From the NCBI GenBank assembly GCA_900016675.1, contig LN483072.1, forward strand, positions 124,001 through 188,000: a DNA stretch of 64,000 nt, read 5' to 3'. The position numbers and the translations under genes are program-made. The notes beneath the pieces are model-generated. The model saw only the letters and a program-made list of their open reading frames with translations, did not search any database and was not told where the DNA came from. The DNA comes from Arthrobacter saudimassiliensis. GTDB lineage: Bacteria; Actinomycetota; Actinomycetes; Actinomycetales; Micrococcaceae. This document shows positions 15,412 through 24,938 of the stretch, one piece after another. Every line of letters begins with the position of its first letter. The stretch's first letter is position 1.

Positions 15412-16082
15412 CTCCCCCGACGACGGCCAGCAAGTCCGAGCAGGCCTACCAGACGGTCCAGGCCCGGATCTCCTCCGGAGAATACGGGCCAGGCTACCGG
15501 CTGGTGCTGAGCCGGATTGCCGATGACCTGGGCTGCTCCGTGGTCCCGGTCCGCGAGGCGATTCGCCGGCTCGAGGCCGAAGGCCTGGTCCGGTTCGAAC
15601 GCAACGTGGGCGCCACCGTCACCGGCATCGACCCCACCGAGTACCTGTACACCATGCAGACGCTCGCGCTGGTCGAAGGCTACGCCACCGCGCTCTCGGC
15701 GCCGTTCGTCACCGCGGCGGACCTGGCCGCGGCGCGGGCGGTGAACGAGGAGATGCGGGCCTGCCTGCAGGACTTCGACCCGGTGCGCTTCACCGAGCTG
15801 AACAAGGCGTTCCACTCGGCGCTGTTCACCAACTGCCCGAACCCGCACATCCTCGACCTAGTCCACCGCGGCTGGAACCGGCTGGGCGCCCTGCGCTCGT
15901 CCACCTTCAGCTACGTGCCGGGCCGGGCGCACGAGTCGGTCGCCGAGCACGAGAACCTGCTCCGGCTGATCAATGACGGCGCCGCACCGGACGACGTCGA
16001 GCGCGCCGCCCGCGCCCACCGCGCCGGCACCCTCGAGGCCTACCTGAAGCACAACCGGCTCGACCCGCAGGCCGCCCACTAG
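15408..16082 (+). CDS. GntR-family regulator (FadR-like) of the homoprotocatechuate operon
   Basis: 224 residues. The N-terminal winged helix (YGPGYRLVLSRIADDLGCSVVPVREAIRRLEAEGL) is followed by an all-helical FCD ligand domain (about 85-215) with conserved His residues (NKAFHSALF and AHRAGTLEAYL) that bind metal and a carboxylate ligand in this family. The GTG start shares GTGA with the preceding stop, showing translational coupling. It probably represses this operon at 13900-13923 until a pathway intermediate binds. Confidence 0.88.
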   Translation: MTPPTTASKSEQAYQTVQARISSGEYGPGYRLVLSRIADDLGCSVVPVREAIRRLEAEGLVRFERNVGATVTGIDPTEYLYTMQTLALVEGYATALSAPFVTAADLAAARAVNEEMRACLQDFDPVRFTELNKAFHSALFTNCPNPHILDLVHRGWNRLGALRSSTFSYVPGRAHESVAEHENLLRLINDGAAPDDVERAARAHRAGTLEAYLKHNRLDPQAAH

Positions 16083-16166
16083 GTCCGCACCACCACACAA
16101 ACCACCCACAGCGCCATCCCACAGAACCAGCAGCCCCCCACCGGAAGCATCAAAGGAGAGACTCCC

Positions 16167-17684
<1,518 letters not shown>

Positions 17685-17717
17685 CCCGCTCGCTTCACGC
17701 TTCAAAGGAGAACCATC

Positions 17718-18797
17718 ATGAGCACCCCCATTCCCGTTCCCTCCATCCAGCCGCCGGACATCGTCCGCTGCGCCTACATGGACCTGGTCGTCACCGACCT
17801 GGAGCGCTCGCGCAAGTTCTACGTGGACCTGCTGGGCCTGCACGTCACCTACGAAGATGACGAGGCCATCTACCTGCGCTCCTTCGAGGAGTTCATCCAC
17901 CACAACCTGGTGCTGCGCAAGGGCCCCATCGCCGCCGTCGCCGCCTTCGCCTACCGGGTGCGCACCCCGGAGGACGTGGACGTTGCCGAGCGCTACTACC
18001 AGGAGATGGGCTGCCGCACCGAGCGCCGCAAGGACGGCTTCGCCCGCGGCATCGGCGACTCGGTCCGTGTGGAGGACCCGCTGGGCTTCCCGTACGAGTT
18101 CTTCTACGAGGTGGAGCACGTGGAGCGCCTGACCCAGCGCTACGACCTCTACTCGGCCGGCGAGCTGGTGCGCCTGGACCACTTCAACCAGGTCACCCCG
18201 GACGTCCCGCGCGGCCGCGCCTACCTGGAGAACCTGGGCTTCCGCGTTTCCGAGGACATCAAGGACTCCGAGGGCACCACCTACGCCGCCTGGATGCACC
18301 GCAAGCACACCGTGCATGACACCGCCCTCACCGGCGGCGACGGCCCGCGCATGCACCACGTGGCCTTCGCGACCCACGAGAAGCACAACATCATCCAGAT
18401 CTGCGACAAGATGGGCGCGCTGCGCATCTCGGACCGGATTGAGCGCGGCCCCGGCCGGCACGGCGTCTCCAACGCCTTTTACCTGTACATCCTGGATCCG
18501 GACAACCACCGCGTGGAGATCTACACCCAGGACTACTACACCGGCGATCCGGACAACCCCACGGTCACCTGGGACGTGCACGACAACCAGCGCCGCGACT
18601 GGTGGGGCAACCCGGTCGTCCCGTCCTGGTACACCGAGGCGTCCCTGGTCCTGGACCTGGACGGCAACCCGCAGCCGCTGACCCAGCGCACCGATTCCTC
18701 CGAAATGGAGGTCACCATCGGCGCCGACGGGTTCTCCTACACCCGTGCTGACGAGGACGGGTCCGAGAAGGGCTTCAAGGTCGGCTCGCAGGTCTAG
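17718..18797 (+). CDS. hpaD: 3,4-dihydroxyphenylacetate (homoprotocatechuate) 2,3-dioxygenase
   Basis: 359 residues, a type I extradiol dioxygenase of two vicinal-oxygen-chelate modules. Metal ligands His155 (VRLDHFNQ), His214 (MHHVAFA) and Glu267 (HRVEIYT), and active-site residues Asn157, His200 (HRKHTVH) and Tyr257 (FYLYIL), occupy the same numbers as in the well-studied Brevibacterium fuscum Fe(II) and Arthrobacter globiformis Mn(II) enzymes. It opens the catechol ring proximal to the side chain using O2. Fe versus Mn cannot be told from sequence. AAAGGAGAA precedes the ATG; a terminator follows. Confidence 0.97.
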   Translation: MSTPIPVPSIQPPDIVRCAYMDLVVTDLERSRKFYVDLLGLHVTYEDDEAIYLRSFEEFIHHNLVLRKGPIAAVAAFAYRVRTPEDVDVAERYYQEMGCRTERRKDGFARGIGDSVRVEDPLGFPYEFFYEVEHVERLTQRYDLYSAGELVRLDHFNQVTPDVPRGRAYLENLGFRVSEDIKDSEGTTYAAWMHRKHTVHDTALTGGDGPRMHHVAFATHEKHNIIQICDKMGALRISDRIERGPGRHGVSNAFYLYILDPDNHRVEIYTQDYYTGDPDNPTVTWDVHDNQRRDWWGNPVVPSWYTEASLVLDLDGNPQPLTQRTDSSEMEVTIGADGFSYTRADEDGSEKGFKVGSQV

Positions 18798-18821
18798 CTT
18801 CGGCTGACCCGCGGACGACGG

Positions 18822-18851
18822 CGGGAGGGACGGCAGATGCCGTCCCTCCCG
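18822..18851 (+). terminator. Rho-independent terminator of the homoprotocatechuate operon
   Basis: A 14-bp perfect stem (CGGGAGGGACGGCA and its complement) with a tight loop, followed by TTTTCGTT, 24 bases after the dioxygenase stop. Confidence 0.85.
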
Positions 18852-18981
18852 TTTTCGTTGGGACGGACGGCGCCTCTGTCCCCGCCGGACCTCTCCCCAC
18901 ACCAGGGGCGGTTCATTGGACCCGCCTCGGCTAGGCTCAGGCCTGTACGAATCCGTATCCGGGGGAAGAAGCGCGTTGAAT

Positions 18982-19140
18982 ATGGCTGGTCTTGGAATTG
19001 TCTTCCTGCTGCTGCAGGTCCTGATTGTCGCTTTCTTCCTGTACTGGGTGATCCGATTGGGCGTAAAGCACGGGATGCGGTCCTACTACGACGAGGCAGC
19101 GCGGGCCGCAAAATCCGCAGATAAGACCGGACCTTCGTAA
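18982..19140 (+). CDS. Small single-pass membrane protein
   Basis: 52 residues: one hydrophobic helix (GLGIVFLLLQVLIVAFFLYWVI) followed by a basic and hydrophilic tail. No family name recognised. An in-frame TTG at 18976 lies at better spacing (8 bases) from GGGGGAAG and would add two residues. It is followed 26 bases later by the GNAT gene. Confidence 0.55.
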   Translation: MAGLGIVFLLLQVLIVAFFLYWVIRLGVKHGMRSYYDEAARAAKSADKTGPS

Positions 19141-19166
19141 GGGCAAAGGTGCTGTAGGTTACGACG

Positions 19167-19661
19167 GTGGAAAATGACACCCTGCAGCTGCGGACCGCCA
19201 CCCTGACCGATGACGCTGAACTCGCCCGGATGAACGCCTCCGCCTGGACTCCGGAAATTGAGGTCGTTCCGGCCGAAGGGCCCGATAAGCCCTTCTTCGC
19301 CGACTACCGCCGTGTGGAAGATGTCATTGTGGCGGCGGACGGGGACACCCTGGCCGGGTTCGCACATCTAGCCCGCCACATCCGAATTCCGAAGAATGAC
19401 CACGTCCTGCACCTGAATTCCTTGGTCGTGGCGCCGGGCCAGCGTGGGCGGGGCATCAGCCACCGCCTGGTCGACGCCGCCGTCGAGGAGGCGCGACGGC
19501 GGGGCGCCCGCAAGCTGGGCCTCCGCGCCCTATCCACCAACAAGGTGGCGGTCGAGCTCTACCGTCAGCACGGCTTCGTCGAAGAAGGACGTCTCCGCGA
19601 GGAGTTCCGCCAGCCTGACGGCGGCTGGGCCGACGACGTGTGGATGGCCCTGTTCCTCTAG
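19167..19661 (+). CDS. GNAT-family N-acetyltransferase
   Basis: 164 residues with the GNAT fold. LNSLVVAPGQRGRGISHRLVDAAVEEARRRG contains the acetyl-CoA pyrophosphate loop (Q/R-x-x-G-x-G/A), and the C-terminal LYRQHGFVEEGRLREEF is the usual last strand-helix. It transfers acetyl from acetyl-CoA to an amine; the acceptor is unknown. Start GTG at 19167. Confidence 0.88.
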   Translation: MENDTLQLRTATLTDDAELARMNASAWTPEIEVVPAEGPDKPFFADYRRVEDVIVAADGDTLAGFAHLARHIRIPKNDHVLHLNSLVVAPGQRGRGISHRLVDAAVEEARRRGARKLGLRALSTNKVAVELYRQHGFVEEGRLREEFRQPDGGWADDVWMALFL

Positions 19662-19695
19662 CCACCCCGGTAGGGCCCCGTCGTCGGCCCCCGCC

Positions 19696-19953
19696 TTATT
19701 CAGCGTCCCGGTACATGACCATGCCCGCGTGATAGAGCACGTCGTTCCGGAACTCCCCGTCAGCGGAGAACCCGGTGTCGTCGCGGTAGTAGATCATCGA
19801 GCCTTCGATCCAGTAGGCGCCCCGGTAGGCCGACTCGCGGTTGCCCCTCGCCTCGACGTACCGGCCCTCGGGGAGCAGGCGCTGCCGGATCGCCCCGTCC
19901 GCCGTGACCCACAGGCCGGCAAAAGGGTGCTCGGCCCCCGTGCCCGCGTTCAT
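19696..19953 (-). CDS. Atu4866-domain protein (stand-alone)
   Basis: 85 residues. The whole protein is one Atu4866-like domain: GLWVTADGAIRQRLLPEGRY, then AYRGAYWIEGSMIYYRDDTGF and NDVLYHAGMVMYR. This is a small beta-barrel family of unknown function whose members are tiny cytosolic proteins, sometimes fused to enzymes. It overlaps the amidohydrolase upstream by ATGA, so the two are translationally coupled. A second copy of the domain ends the third gene of the unit (21388-22125). Confidence 0.8.
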   Translation of the reverse strand: MNAGTGAEHPFAGLWVTADGAIRQRLLPEGRYVEARGNRESAYRGAYWIEGSMIYYRDDTGFSADGEFRNDVLYHAGMVMYRDAE

Positions 19954-21353
19954 CGGGCGGCCACTCGACGGAGAATGTCATCACGGGAGGCTGCAACCTC
20001 GCGATGCAGCGTGCCGAGATCCTCCCCGACCAGCGATCCGGCCCATTTCCGCGGCCGGCCGGCCACCAGGACGGTGTCGATGTTTCGGGCGTCCGCACCG
20101 AGGACCAAGGTGCCGACGGCGTCGTTCAGCGGCATGTTGTTGATGTCGTCGGCGCGGACGATCAACAGGTCCGCCTGCTTCCCGGGCGTCAGGGATCCAG
20201 TCACGTCCCCCAGTCCGTTCGCCTTCGCGCCCTGCAGGGTGGCGAAGTCAAGGACGTCCCGGGTGCTGATCCGGCTGCGCGTCGGCGCGGCGGAGCCGTA
20301 GCCGGAGTTGACGGCGCGCATCCGCTGAATCGCATGCAGGGTGCGCATCTGCGTGAACATGTCGTTGGCCAGGGCCACCTCGACATCAATGCTCAGCCCG
20401 GGCCGGATGCCGGCCGCCAGCGCCTCGTCGACCGCGGGAACCGCGGTTTCCAGCCCGATCTGCGCATCCGAGGTGGGTGCCAGCGAGACCGTCACGCCGG
20501 CGTCGCCCATCGCGGTCCACGCCTCCGGGGCGAGGCCGGTGGCGTGGATCAGGGTGAGCGTGGGGTCCAGGATGCCCTGCTGCGCCCACCGCAGGATCGC
20601 GGCCGACGACGCCGTCCCGAAGACAGCGTCGATGCTGGTCCAGACGCCCAGGTCGCGGGCGACGGCGGCCAGCGCAGGACCGTACGCAATGTGGTCTCCG
20701 GCGATCTCGTCGGTGGACAGTGCGGCAAGGCGCAGGGTGACGAGCCCGTCATTGGCGCCGTGGAACCGGCTCATCAGCCGCTCCACGTCCGCCGGCCACT
20801 GCCCGTCCCACGCACCGAAGTGTGGAGCCATGGAGGCATGCACCCCGCGGATCCCGGTGTCCAGCAGAGCGTGGATCGCCGCGTCCGAGTGCGCACTCGT
20901 GCGGGAGTTGTGGGAGAAGTCGAGCAGGGTGGTGATCCCGGCGTCCAGGGCGGAGAGGGCCGCCAGCCGGGTGCCGATGTACATGTCGTGCGGGGTGTAG
21001 GCGGGGGCGGTGCCGGCCAGCGTGGACATGACGTAGGCGCCCAGGTCGGTGACGTCGGGAATGCTGCGGCGCAGCTGCGCCTGCCAGGAGTGCCGGTGGG
21101 TGTCCACGAAGCCGGGGCTGACGATCGCGCCACGGGTGTCAATGACGAGGGCCGCGGCGGCGTCGGCGGCATGGGCGGGGTCGGAGCGCAGGTCGGCTCC
21201 GACGGCGGCGATTTGGGAGCCGATCAACAGGACGTCACCGGAGGGCAGGTCGGGCACGGCGGGGTCCATCGTGACCACGGCCCCGCCGGTCAGCAGCACC
21301 GGCCGGTCCTCGGCCCGGGCCCGGGTCAGGTCGTTCAGGGAAGCGGTGTTCAT
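19950..21353 (-). CDS. Amidohydrolase (metal-dependent deaminase/hydrolase, TIM barrel)
   Basis: 467 residues. The composite N-terminal beta-sandwich (VLLTGGAVVTMDP) leads to the metal motif IVSPGFVDTHRHSWQ (H-x-H); the later Glu/His/Asp positions occur in TLIHATGL and GLSIDVEVAL, and the C-terminus closes with SLTPGKQADLLIV. This outline fits the cytosine deaminase/MTA-SAH deaminase/atrazine hydrolase subgroup. The substrate is not clear, and the usual GxDS... Asp motif is changed to SIDVEVA. It lies between two Atu4866-domain proteins with ATGA overlap to the short one. Confidence 0.85.
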   Translation of the reverse strand: MNTASLNDLTRARAEDRPVLLTGGAVVTMDPAVPDLPSGDVLLIGSQIAAVGADLRSDPAHAADAAAALVIDTRGAIVSPGFVDTHRHSWQAQLRRSIPDVTDLGAYVMSTLAGTAPAYTPHDMYIGTRLAALSALDAGITTLLDFSHNSRTSAHSDAAIHALLDTGIRGVHASMAPHFGAWDGQWPADVERLMSRFHGANDGLVTLRLAALSTDEIAGDHIAYGPALAAVARDLGVWTSIDAVFGTASSAAILRWAQQGILDPTLTLIHATGLAPEAWTAMGDAGVTVSLAPTSDAQIGLETAVPAVDEALAAGIRPGLSIDVEVALANDMFTQMRTLHAIQRMRAVNSGYGSAAPTRSRISTRDVLDFATLQGAKANGLGDVTGSLTPGKQADLLIVRADDINNMPLNDAVGTLVLGADARNIDTVLVAGRPRKWAGSLVGEDLGTLHREVAASRDDILRRVAAR

Positions 21354-21387
21354 AGTGTTCTTTCGGTGTGAAGGAAGCCTGGAGGTG

Positions 21388-22125
21388 TCAGGCGCGGTGG
21401 AAGGTGTAGCCGGCGTGCAGCAGCGTGTCGCCGGAGAATTCGCCGAAGGCCCAGAATCCGAGGTCATCGCGGTAGTCGATGCGGTTGCCGTTGATCCAGT
21501 AGGTGCCCTGGTAGGCGTGTTCGCGCCCGCCGCGGGTTTCGTCGTAGCGGCCGTCGGCGGTCAGGTGCTGGTGCACGAAGCCGTTTTCGTCGATCCAGGT
21601 CCCCAGTCGACTCTCCGGGATCTCGGCGGCGCTACCCGCCGCGGGCGTGGCGGGGCCGGCTCCCTCGCCGTCGGCCGGGGCGGTGGCCTCGACGGGCCGT
21701 CCGCCCCAGGAGCGGGCCTCGCCGTCGATGACCACCGCGACGGCGGCTGCGGGGTCGGCGCGGAAGGTCTGCACCACCTCCTCGGCCACCGTCGGGAGGA
21801 TCGCAAAGCTGGCCGGGTTGCCCGGTGCGATGGCGGTCGGCGGCCGGTATCCGGCCGGACGCAGCGGTTGGGCCAGATCCAGCACCAGGGGGACGATCGT
21901 GAAGCCGGAGCAGTCGATGACGAGCGCGCCGTCGTCGTCGGCGGCGGTGAGCAGGCCCGGCCCGATGCCGACGATGCGGTCGCCGCCCAGCAGGAGGTCT
22001 CCCGGGGCGAAGTCCCCGATCAGGGGGTCGGCGGTGATGATGCGGGCGTTGCCGAACAGCAGCGGCTGCCGGTCGGACGCCGCGTGGATGGCGTGCAGCA
22101 GCTCGGGGGTGAAGGGAGTTGACAT
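21388..22125 (-). CDS. Truncated amidohydrolase-like N-domain fused to Atu4866 domain
   Basis: 245 residues. Residues 20-105 resemble the beta-sandwich that frames amidohydrolases (LLFGNARIITADPLIGDFAPGD and ALVIDCSGFTIVPLVLDL), but the H-x-H metal motif expected next is gone (..VPLVLDLAQPLRP) and the catalytic barrel is missing. A Pro/Ala/Glu linker follows, then a C-terminal Atu4866 domain (about 165-245; GTWIDENGFVHQHLTADGRY). It therefore cannot be an active amidohydrolase and looks like a scaffold or binding protein. ATG at 22125. First gene of the unit and divergent from the XRE/MmyB regulator. Confidence 0.75.
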   Translation of the reverse strand: MSTPFTPELLHAIHAASDRQPLLFGNARIITADPLIGDFAPGDLLLGGDRIVGIGPGLLTAADDDGALVIDCSGFTIVPLVLDLAQPLRPAGYRPPTAIAPGNPASFAILPTVAEEVVQTFRADPAAAVAVVIDGEARSWGGRPVEATAPADGEGAGPATPAAGSAAEIPESRLGTWIDENGFVHQHLTADGRYDETRGGREHAYQGTYWINGNRIDYRDDLGFWAFGEFSGDTLLHAGYTFHRA

Positions 22126-22135
22126 GTTTTTTCCT

Positions 22136-22166
22136 AACCGTGGAAGCGTTCGCGGTTCCAACGGTT
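22136..22166. promoter_or_regulatory. Inverted repeat in the Atu4866-unit / MmyB-regulator divergent gap
   Basis: Arms AACCGTGGAA and TTCCAACGGTT (one base of asymmetry) around a 10-base spacer, immediately upstream of the start of the leftward unit. A likely operator for the divergent XRE regulator. Confidence 0.45.
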
Positions 22167-22263
22167 TCGAGTCTTTCGCCGGGCGGCGGCCGCAACCAGA
22201 CCGCGTCGGACCAGGGTGCGGCACGGCCTGTTTCACGCCGCGTCCACGACATAGTGTTTTGGC

Positions 22264-23091
22264 ATGAGTTCCAGTGATTTGGGGGTTTTCCTCAAGGCCC
22301 GCCGCGGCAACGTCCAGCCGGCCGACGTAGGCATCCGCGCCCAGCGCGGGCGCAGGGTTGCGGGGCTGCGGCGGGAGGAAGTGGCCATGCTCGCCGGCGT
22401 CAGCGTGGACTACTACGCCCGGCTGGAGCAGGGCCGGGAGAAAAACCCGTCCCCCTCCGTTCTGAACGCCCTCGCCGGGGCGCTGAACCTGGACGCGGAT
22501 CTGCGCGAGCATGTGTTCCGGCTGGCCGGTCTGGCCCCGACCCCGTGGCAGCCCGCGGACGATGCGGTGGATGAGTCGCTGCTGGAACTGCTCGCCGCCT
22601 GGCCGCACACGCCGGCGCTGATCATCAACCGGCAGCTGGACATCCTGGCCCGCAATGACCTGGCAGCTGCGCTCTACTCCGGTTTCGCACGGATGGACAA
22701 TCTGGTGCGGATGACGTTTATCGACCCGTTCGGGCGGAGCTTCTTCACCGACTGGCAGCGGGCAGGCGAGACCTGCGTGGCGAACCTGCGGCTCGCGCTC
22801 GGCCATGCCGGCGCGCAGGAGGCCGTGCAGGCCCTGGTGGCGGAGGCCCATGCCGCCAGCGCCGAGTTCCGGGTCCTATGGAGCCGGCATGATGTGCGCG
22901 GCAAGACCGCGGAGGCCAAGGCGTTCCGGCACCCGGCGCTCGGGGATCTGCTCCTGGACTACAACGCCTTCGACGTCCGCAGCGCACCGGGGCAGCAGCT
23001 GGTGGTCTACCAAGCCCCCGCAGGAAGCCCCAGTGCGGAGAAGCTGCAACTGCTCGGTTCGTTGGCGGCGTCGGCGCCGGTAAGCGGCTGA
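22264..23091 (+). CDS. XRE-family regulator with MmyB-like ligand domain
   Basis: 275 residues. The N-terminal HTH_XRE (RVAGLRREEVAMLAGVSVDYYARLEQGRE) is followed by the MmyB-like ligand-binding domain (about 100-265; ALIINRQLDILARNDLAAALYSGF). Such regulators in actinobacteria usually control a divergently transcribed oxidoreductase or hydrolase and may sense a lipid-like ligand. The neighbour here is the Atu4866/amidohydrolase unit, its probable target. Confidence 0.9.
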   Translation: MSSSDLGVFLKARRGNVQPADVGIRAQRGRRVAGLRREEVAMLAGVSVDYYARLEQGREKNPSPSVLNALAGALNLDADLREHVFRLAGLAPTPWQPADDAVDESLLELLAAWPHTPALIINRQLDILARNDLAAALYSGFARMDNLVRMTFIDPFGRSFFTDWQRAGETCVANLRLALGHAGAQEAVQALVAEAHAASAEFRVLWSRHDVRGKTAEAKAFRHPALGDLLLDYNAFDVRSAPGQQLVVYQAPAGSPSAEKLQLLGSLAASAPVSG

Positions 23092-23130
23092 AAGAGGCGG
23101 TTTTAGGCTAGCCCGCGCCGGCCAGTCTAT

Positions 23131-23375
23131 CCGTGCCGAACTCCCGCCGGGCTGAGCGGCCTGCTGGCGCGGATGGAGAAGGCCGGGCTGCTCACCCGCA
23201 CCCCGCCGACCGCCGGACCATCCGGCTGCACCTGACCGACGGCGGCCGCGAGGCTCTCGCCGCAGTGCGGTCCTCGCTGCAGGAACTGAACGGGCACATC
23301 ACCGCCGGGTTCACCGCGGAGGAGCTCGCCGTCATCGCGCACTGGCTCACCTCCCTCGGCACCCACGGCCGGCGC
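23131..23375 (+). pseudogene. MarR-family regulator remnant, 5'-truncated and frameshifted
   Basis: Two adjoining frames together read as the second half of a MarR regulator. One frame (from 23152) gives LSGLLARMEKAGLLTRT, the end of the winged helix; from about 23200 the next frame gives ADRRTIRLHLTDGGREALAAV, the wing and dimer helix, and continues to HWLTSLGTHGRR. One base is missing or added at the junction, the first 80-90 codons of a normal MarR gene are absent, and no stop separates the remnant from the RibD-like gene that follows in the same frame. Confidence 0.75.
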
Positions 23376-23435
23376 GGCGGCGCTACTGTGGCCCCGATCG
23401 GACGCCACGGTCTCCGCACGCAGAGGAGTACGCAC

Positions 23436-24017
23436 ATGGGCAAAGTGGTTATGTACGCTTCGGTGTCCCTGGACGGGTTCATCGCCGACGAGAACGACCA
23501 GCCCGGTCCGTTGTTCGACTGGCTGCTCAGCGGCGACGTGCCGCTGGACGACAGCGGAGCGTTGAAGGTCTCCCAGGTTTCCTACGACTACACGCGAGCG
23601 TACTGGGACCAGATCGGCGCGACGATCGTCGGCCGCCGGGTCTTCGACCTGACCGACGGCTGGGGCGGAACCCCGCCGGGCGGAGTGGATCACGTGGTGG
23701 TGGTGACGCACCGGCCACCGCCCGACGGGTGGCACGCCGCAGCGCCGTTTTCCTTCGTCGACAGCGTTGACGCAGCCGTCACCCAGGCCCAAGAACTGGC
23801 CGGGGACCGCCTTGTCGAGGTCTCCGCCGGCGACGTCGGCGGCCAGGTCTTCGCCGCAGGCCTGGTGGACGAGGTGCGCATGGATGTCGCACCGGTCGTG
23901 TTTGGGTCCGGCAGGCGCTTTTTCGGTGCGGTGCAGGCGCAGCACCTGCTGGAGGACCCCGATGTCGTGCTGCAGGGCAACCGCGTGCTGCACCTGAACT
24001 ACCGGGCCCGCCGCTGA
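23436..24017 (+). CDS. Dihydrofolate reductase-family (RibD C-terminal domain) protein
   Basis: 193 residues. MGKVVMYASVSLDGFIADENDQPGP is the standard opening of the RibD_C/dihydrofolate reductase-like proteins; TIVGRRVFDLTDGWGG and the late VFAAGLVDEVRMDVAPVVFGSG complete the fold. These bind NADPH, but most lone members have no known substrate. The ATG at 23436 lies 7 bases after AGAGGAG. The frame upstream is open and encodes the MarR remnant, which is why a longer but wrong start is possible. Confidence 0.85.
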   Translation: MGKVVMYASVSLDGFIADENDQPGPLFDWLLSGDVPLDDSGALKVSQVSYDYTRAYWDQIGATIVGRRVFDLTDGWGGTPPGGVDHVVVVTHRPPPDGWHAAAPFSFVDSVDAAVTQAQELAGDRLVEVSAGDVGGQVFAAGLVDEVRMDVAPVVFGSGRRFFGAVQAQHLLEDPDVVLQGNRVLHLNYRARR

Positions 24018-24036
24018 TCCGGCGACTGGCCAAGCG

Positions 24037-24510
24037 CTAGCCAGTCACGCTGCGGTTCAGATCGTCCGCCAGGGCGTCCGCGTTGTTCAGCACAATGGTG
24101 ATGCTTTCGTCAGCAGAGGTCCGGATGACCACCCCGGGCCCTCCATTCCACAGCAGCCCGGTCTTCTTCCCGGGCACGCGGCGGTAGCCGATGCCGCCAA
24201 AGGCCGCCGGGCTGACCTGGTCAATCCGCTCAACGGCTGTGATGTCTTCCAGATCCAGAGTGCGCTGCCACAGCGGGCTGATGCCAAAGGTGAGCTGCCC
24301 ATGGCGGAGAGAAACATAGAGATTGCTCAGGGCGATTCCTACACCCAGCCCAGTGCCGGCGAGCAGCCCCAGGATCGGGACGAGAATTGCCCAGTCTCCA
24401 TCCGCTGCAGCTGCCGCCACAACGATGAACGCCAGACAGGCTGCCGCGATGACTACACCAAGCGCTTTGATTCCGGCTGGCGCGGACTGCCGATAGCGGA
24501 AGTGGTCCAT
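24037..24510 (-). CDS. Two-helix membrane protein with PH-like cytosolic domain
   Basis: 157 residues. Two adjacent hydrophobic helices (ALGVVIAAACLAFIVVAAAA and WAILVPILGLLAGTGLGVG) are followed by a small beta-rich domain (LTFGISPLWQRTLDLEDITAVERID.. to ..VIRTSADESITIVL). The pattern fits bacterial PH-domain membrane proteins of unknown role. Stands alone; start ATG at 24510. Confidence 0.65.
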   Translation of the reverse strand: MDHFRYRQSAPAGIKALGVVIAAACLAFIVVAAAAADGDWAILVPILGLLAGTGLGVGIALSNLYVSLRHGQLTFGISPLWQRTLDLEDITAVERIDQVSPAAFGGIGYRRVPGKKTGLLWNGGPGVVIRTSADESITIVLNNADALADDLNRSVTG

Positions 24511-24704
24511 CGCCTCAAGCTAGCAGCCCTGTCGTAGCCGATCCTGCCCCACTCCCCGCGGAATCCGGGCAGAACATGACCCTTGACAGGAGTCGGGTAC
24601 GGCAATTTGTATGTGGACACCGGCGCCCCCTCCCAAGGCTGCCGATAGCCAGGAGGAACATGTGCCAGATTCCCGTCCCGTTGCGGCGCCGGAGCTGAAC
24701 GGCG

Positions 24705-24938
24705 GTGCGGGAGCGGCTGCGCCGGGCTTTCACCTTCGGGTGGCCCCAGTACGTCATCTTGCTGAGCCAGGCGGCCGTCCTCCTAGCCTTCAACGATCTG
24801 ACTCCACCGCGAATCGCCCTGGCCGGAGTGCTCGTTGCCATGGCGGCGGTGGGCGCGGTGGTGAGCCGCTCGGGCGCCCCGCAGGGCGCTTCGCCGCCAG
24901 AGGACGCGGAGAACCGGGAGGACCGGGAAGCTCCCTAG
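24705..24938 (+). CDS. Small two-helix membrane protein
   Basis: 77 residues: a basic start (RERLRRAF), hydrophobic helices (YVILLSQAAVLLAFN and IALAGVLVAMAAVGAVV) and a charged tail. Start GTG at 24705 has GGAG 10 bases before it. A much stronger site, AGGAGGAACAT, stands before GTG 24662 in a different frame that also looks coding for 15-20 codons (PDSRPVAAPELNGG), so a one-base frameshift in the first codons is possible. Its last 4 bases overlap the end of the convergent SDR gene. Confidence 0.5.
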   Translation: MRERLRRAFTFGWPQYVILLSQAAVLLAFNDLTPPRIALAGVLVAMAAVGAVVSRSGAPQGASPPEDAENREDREAP

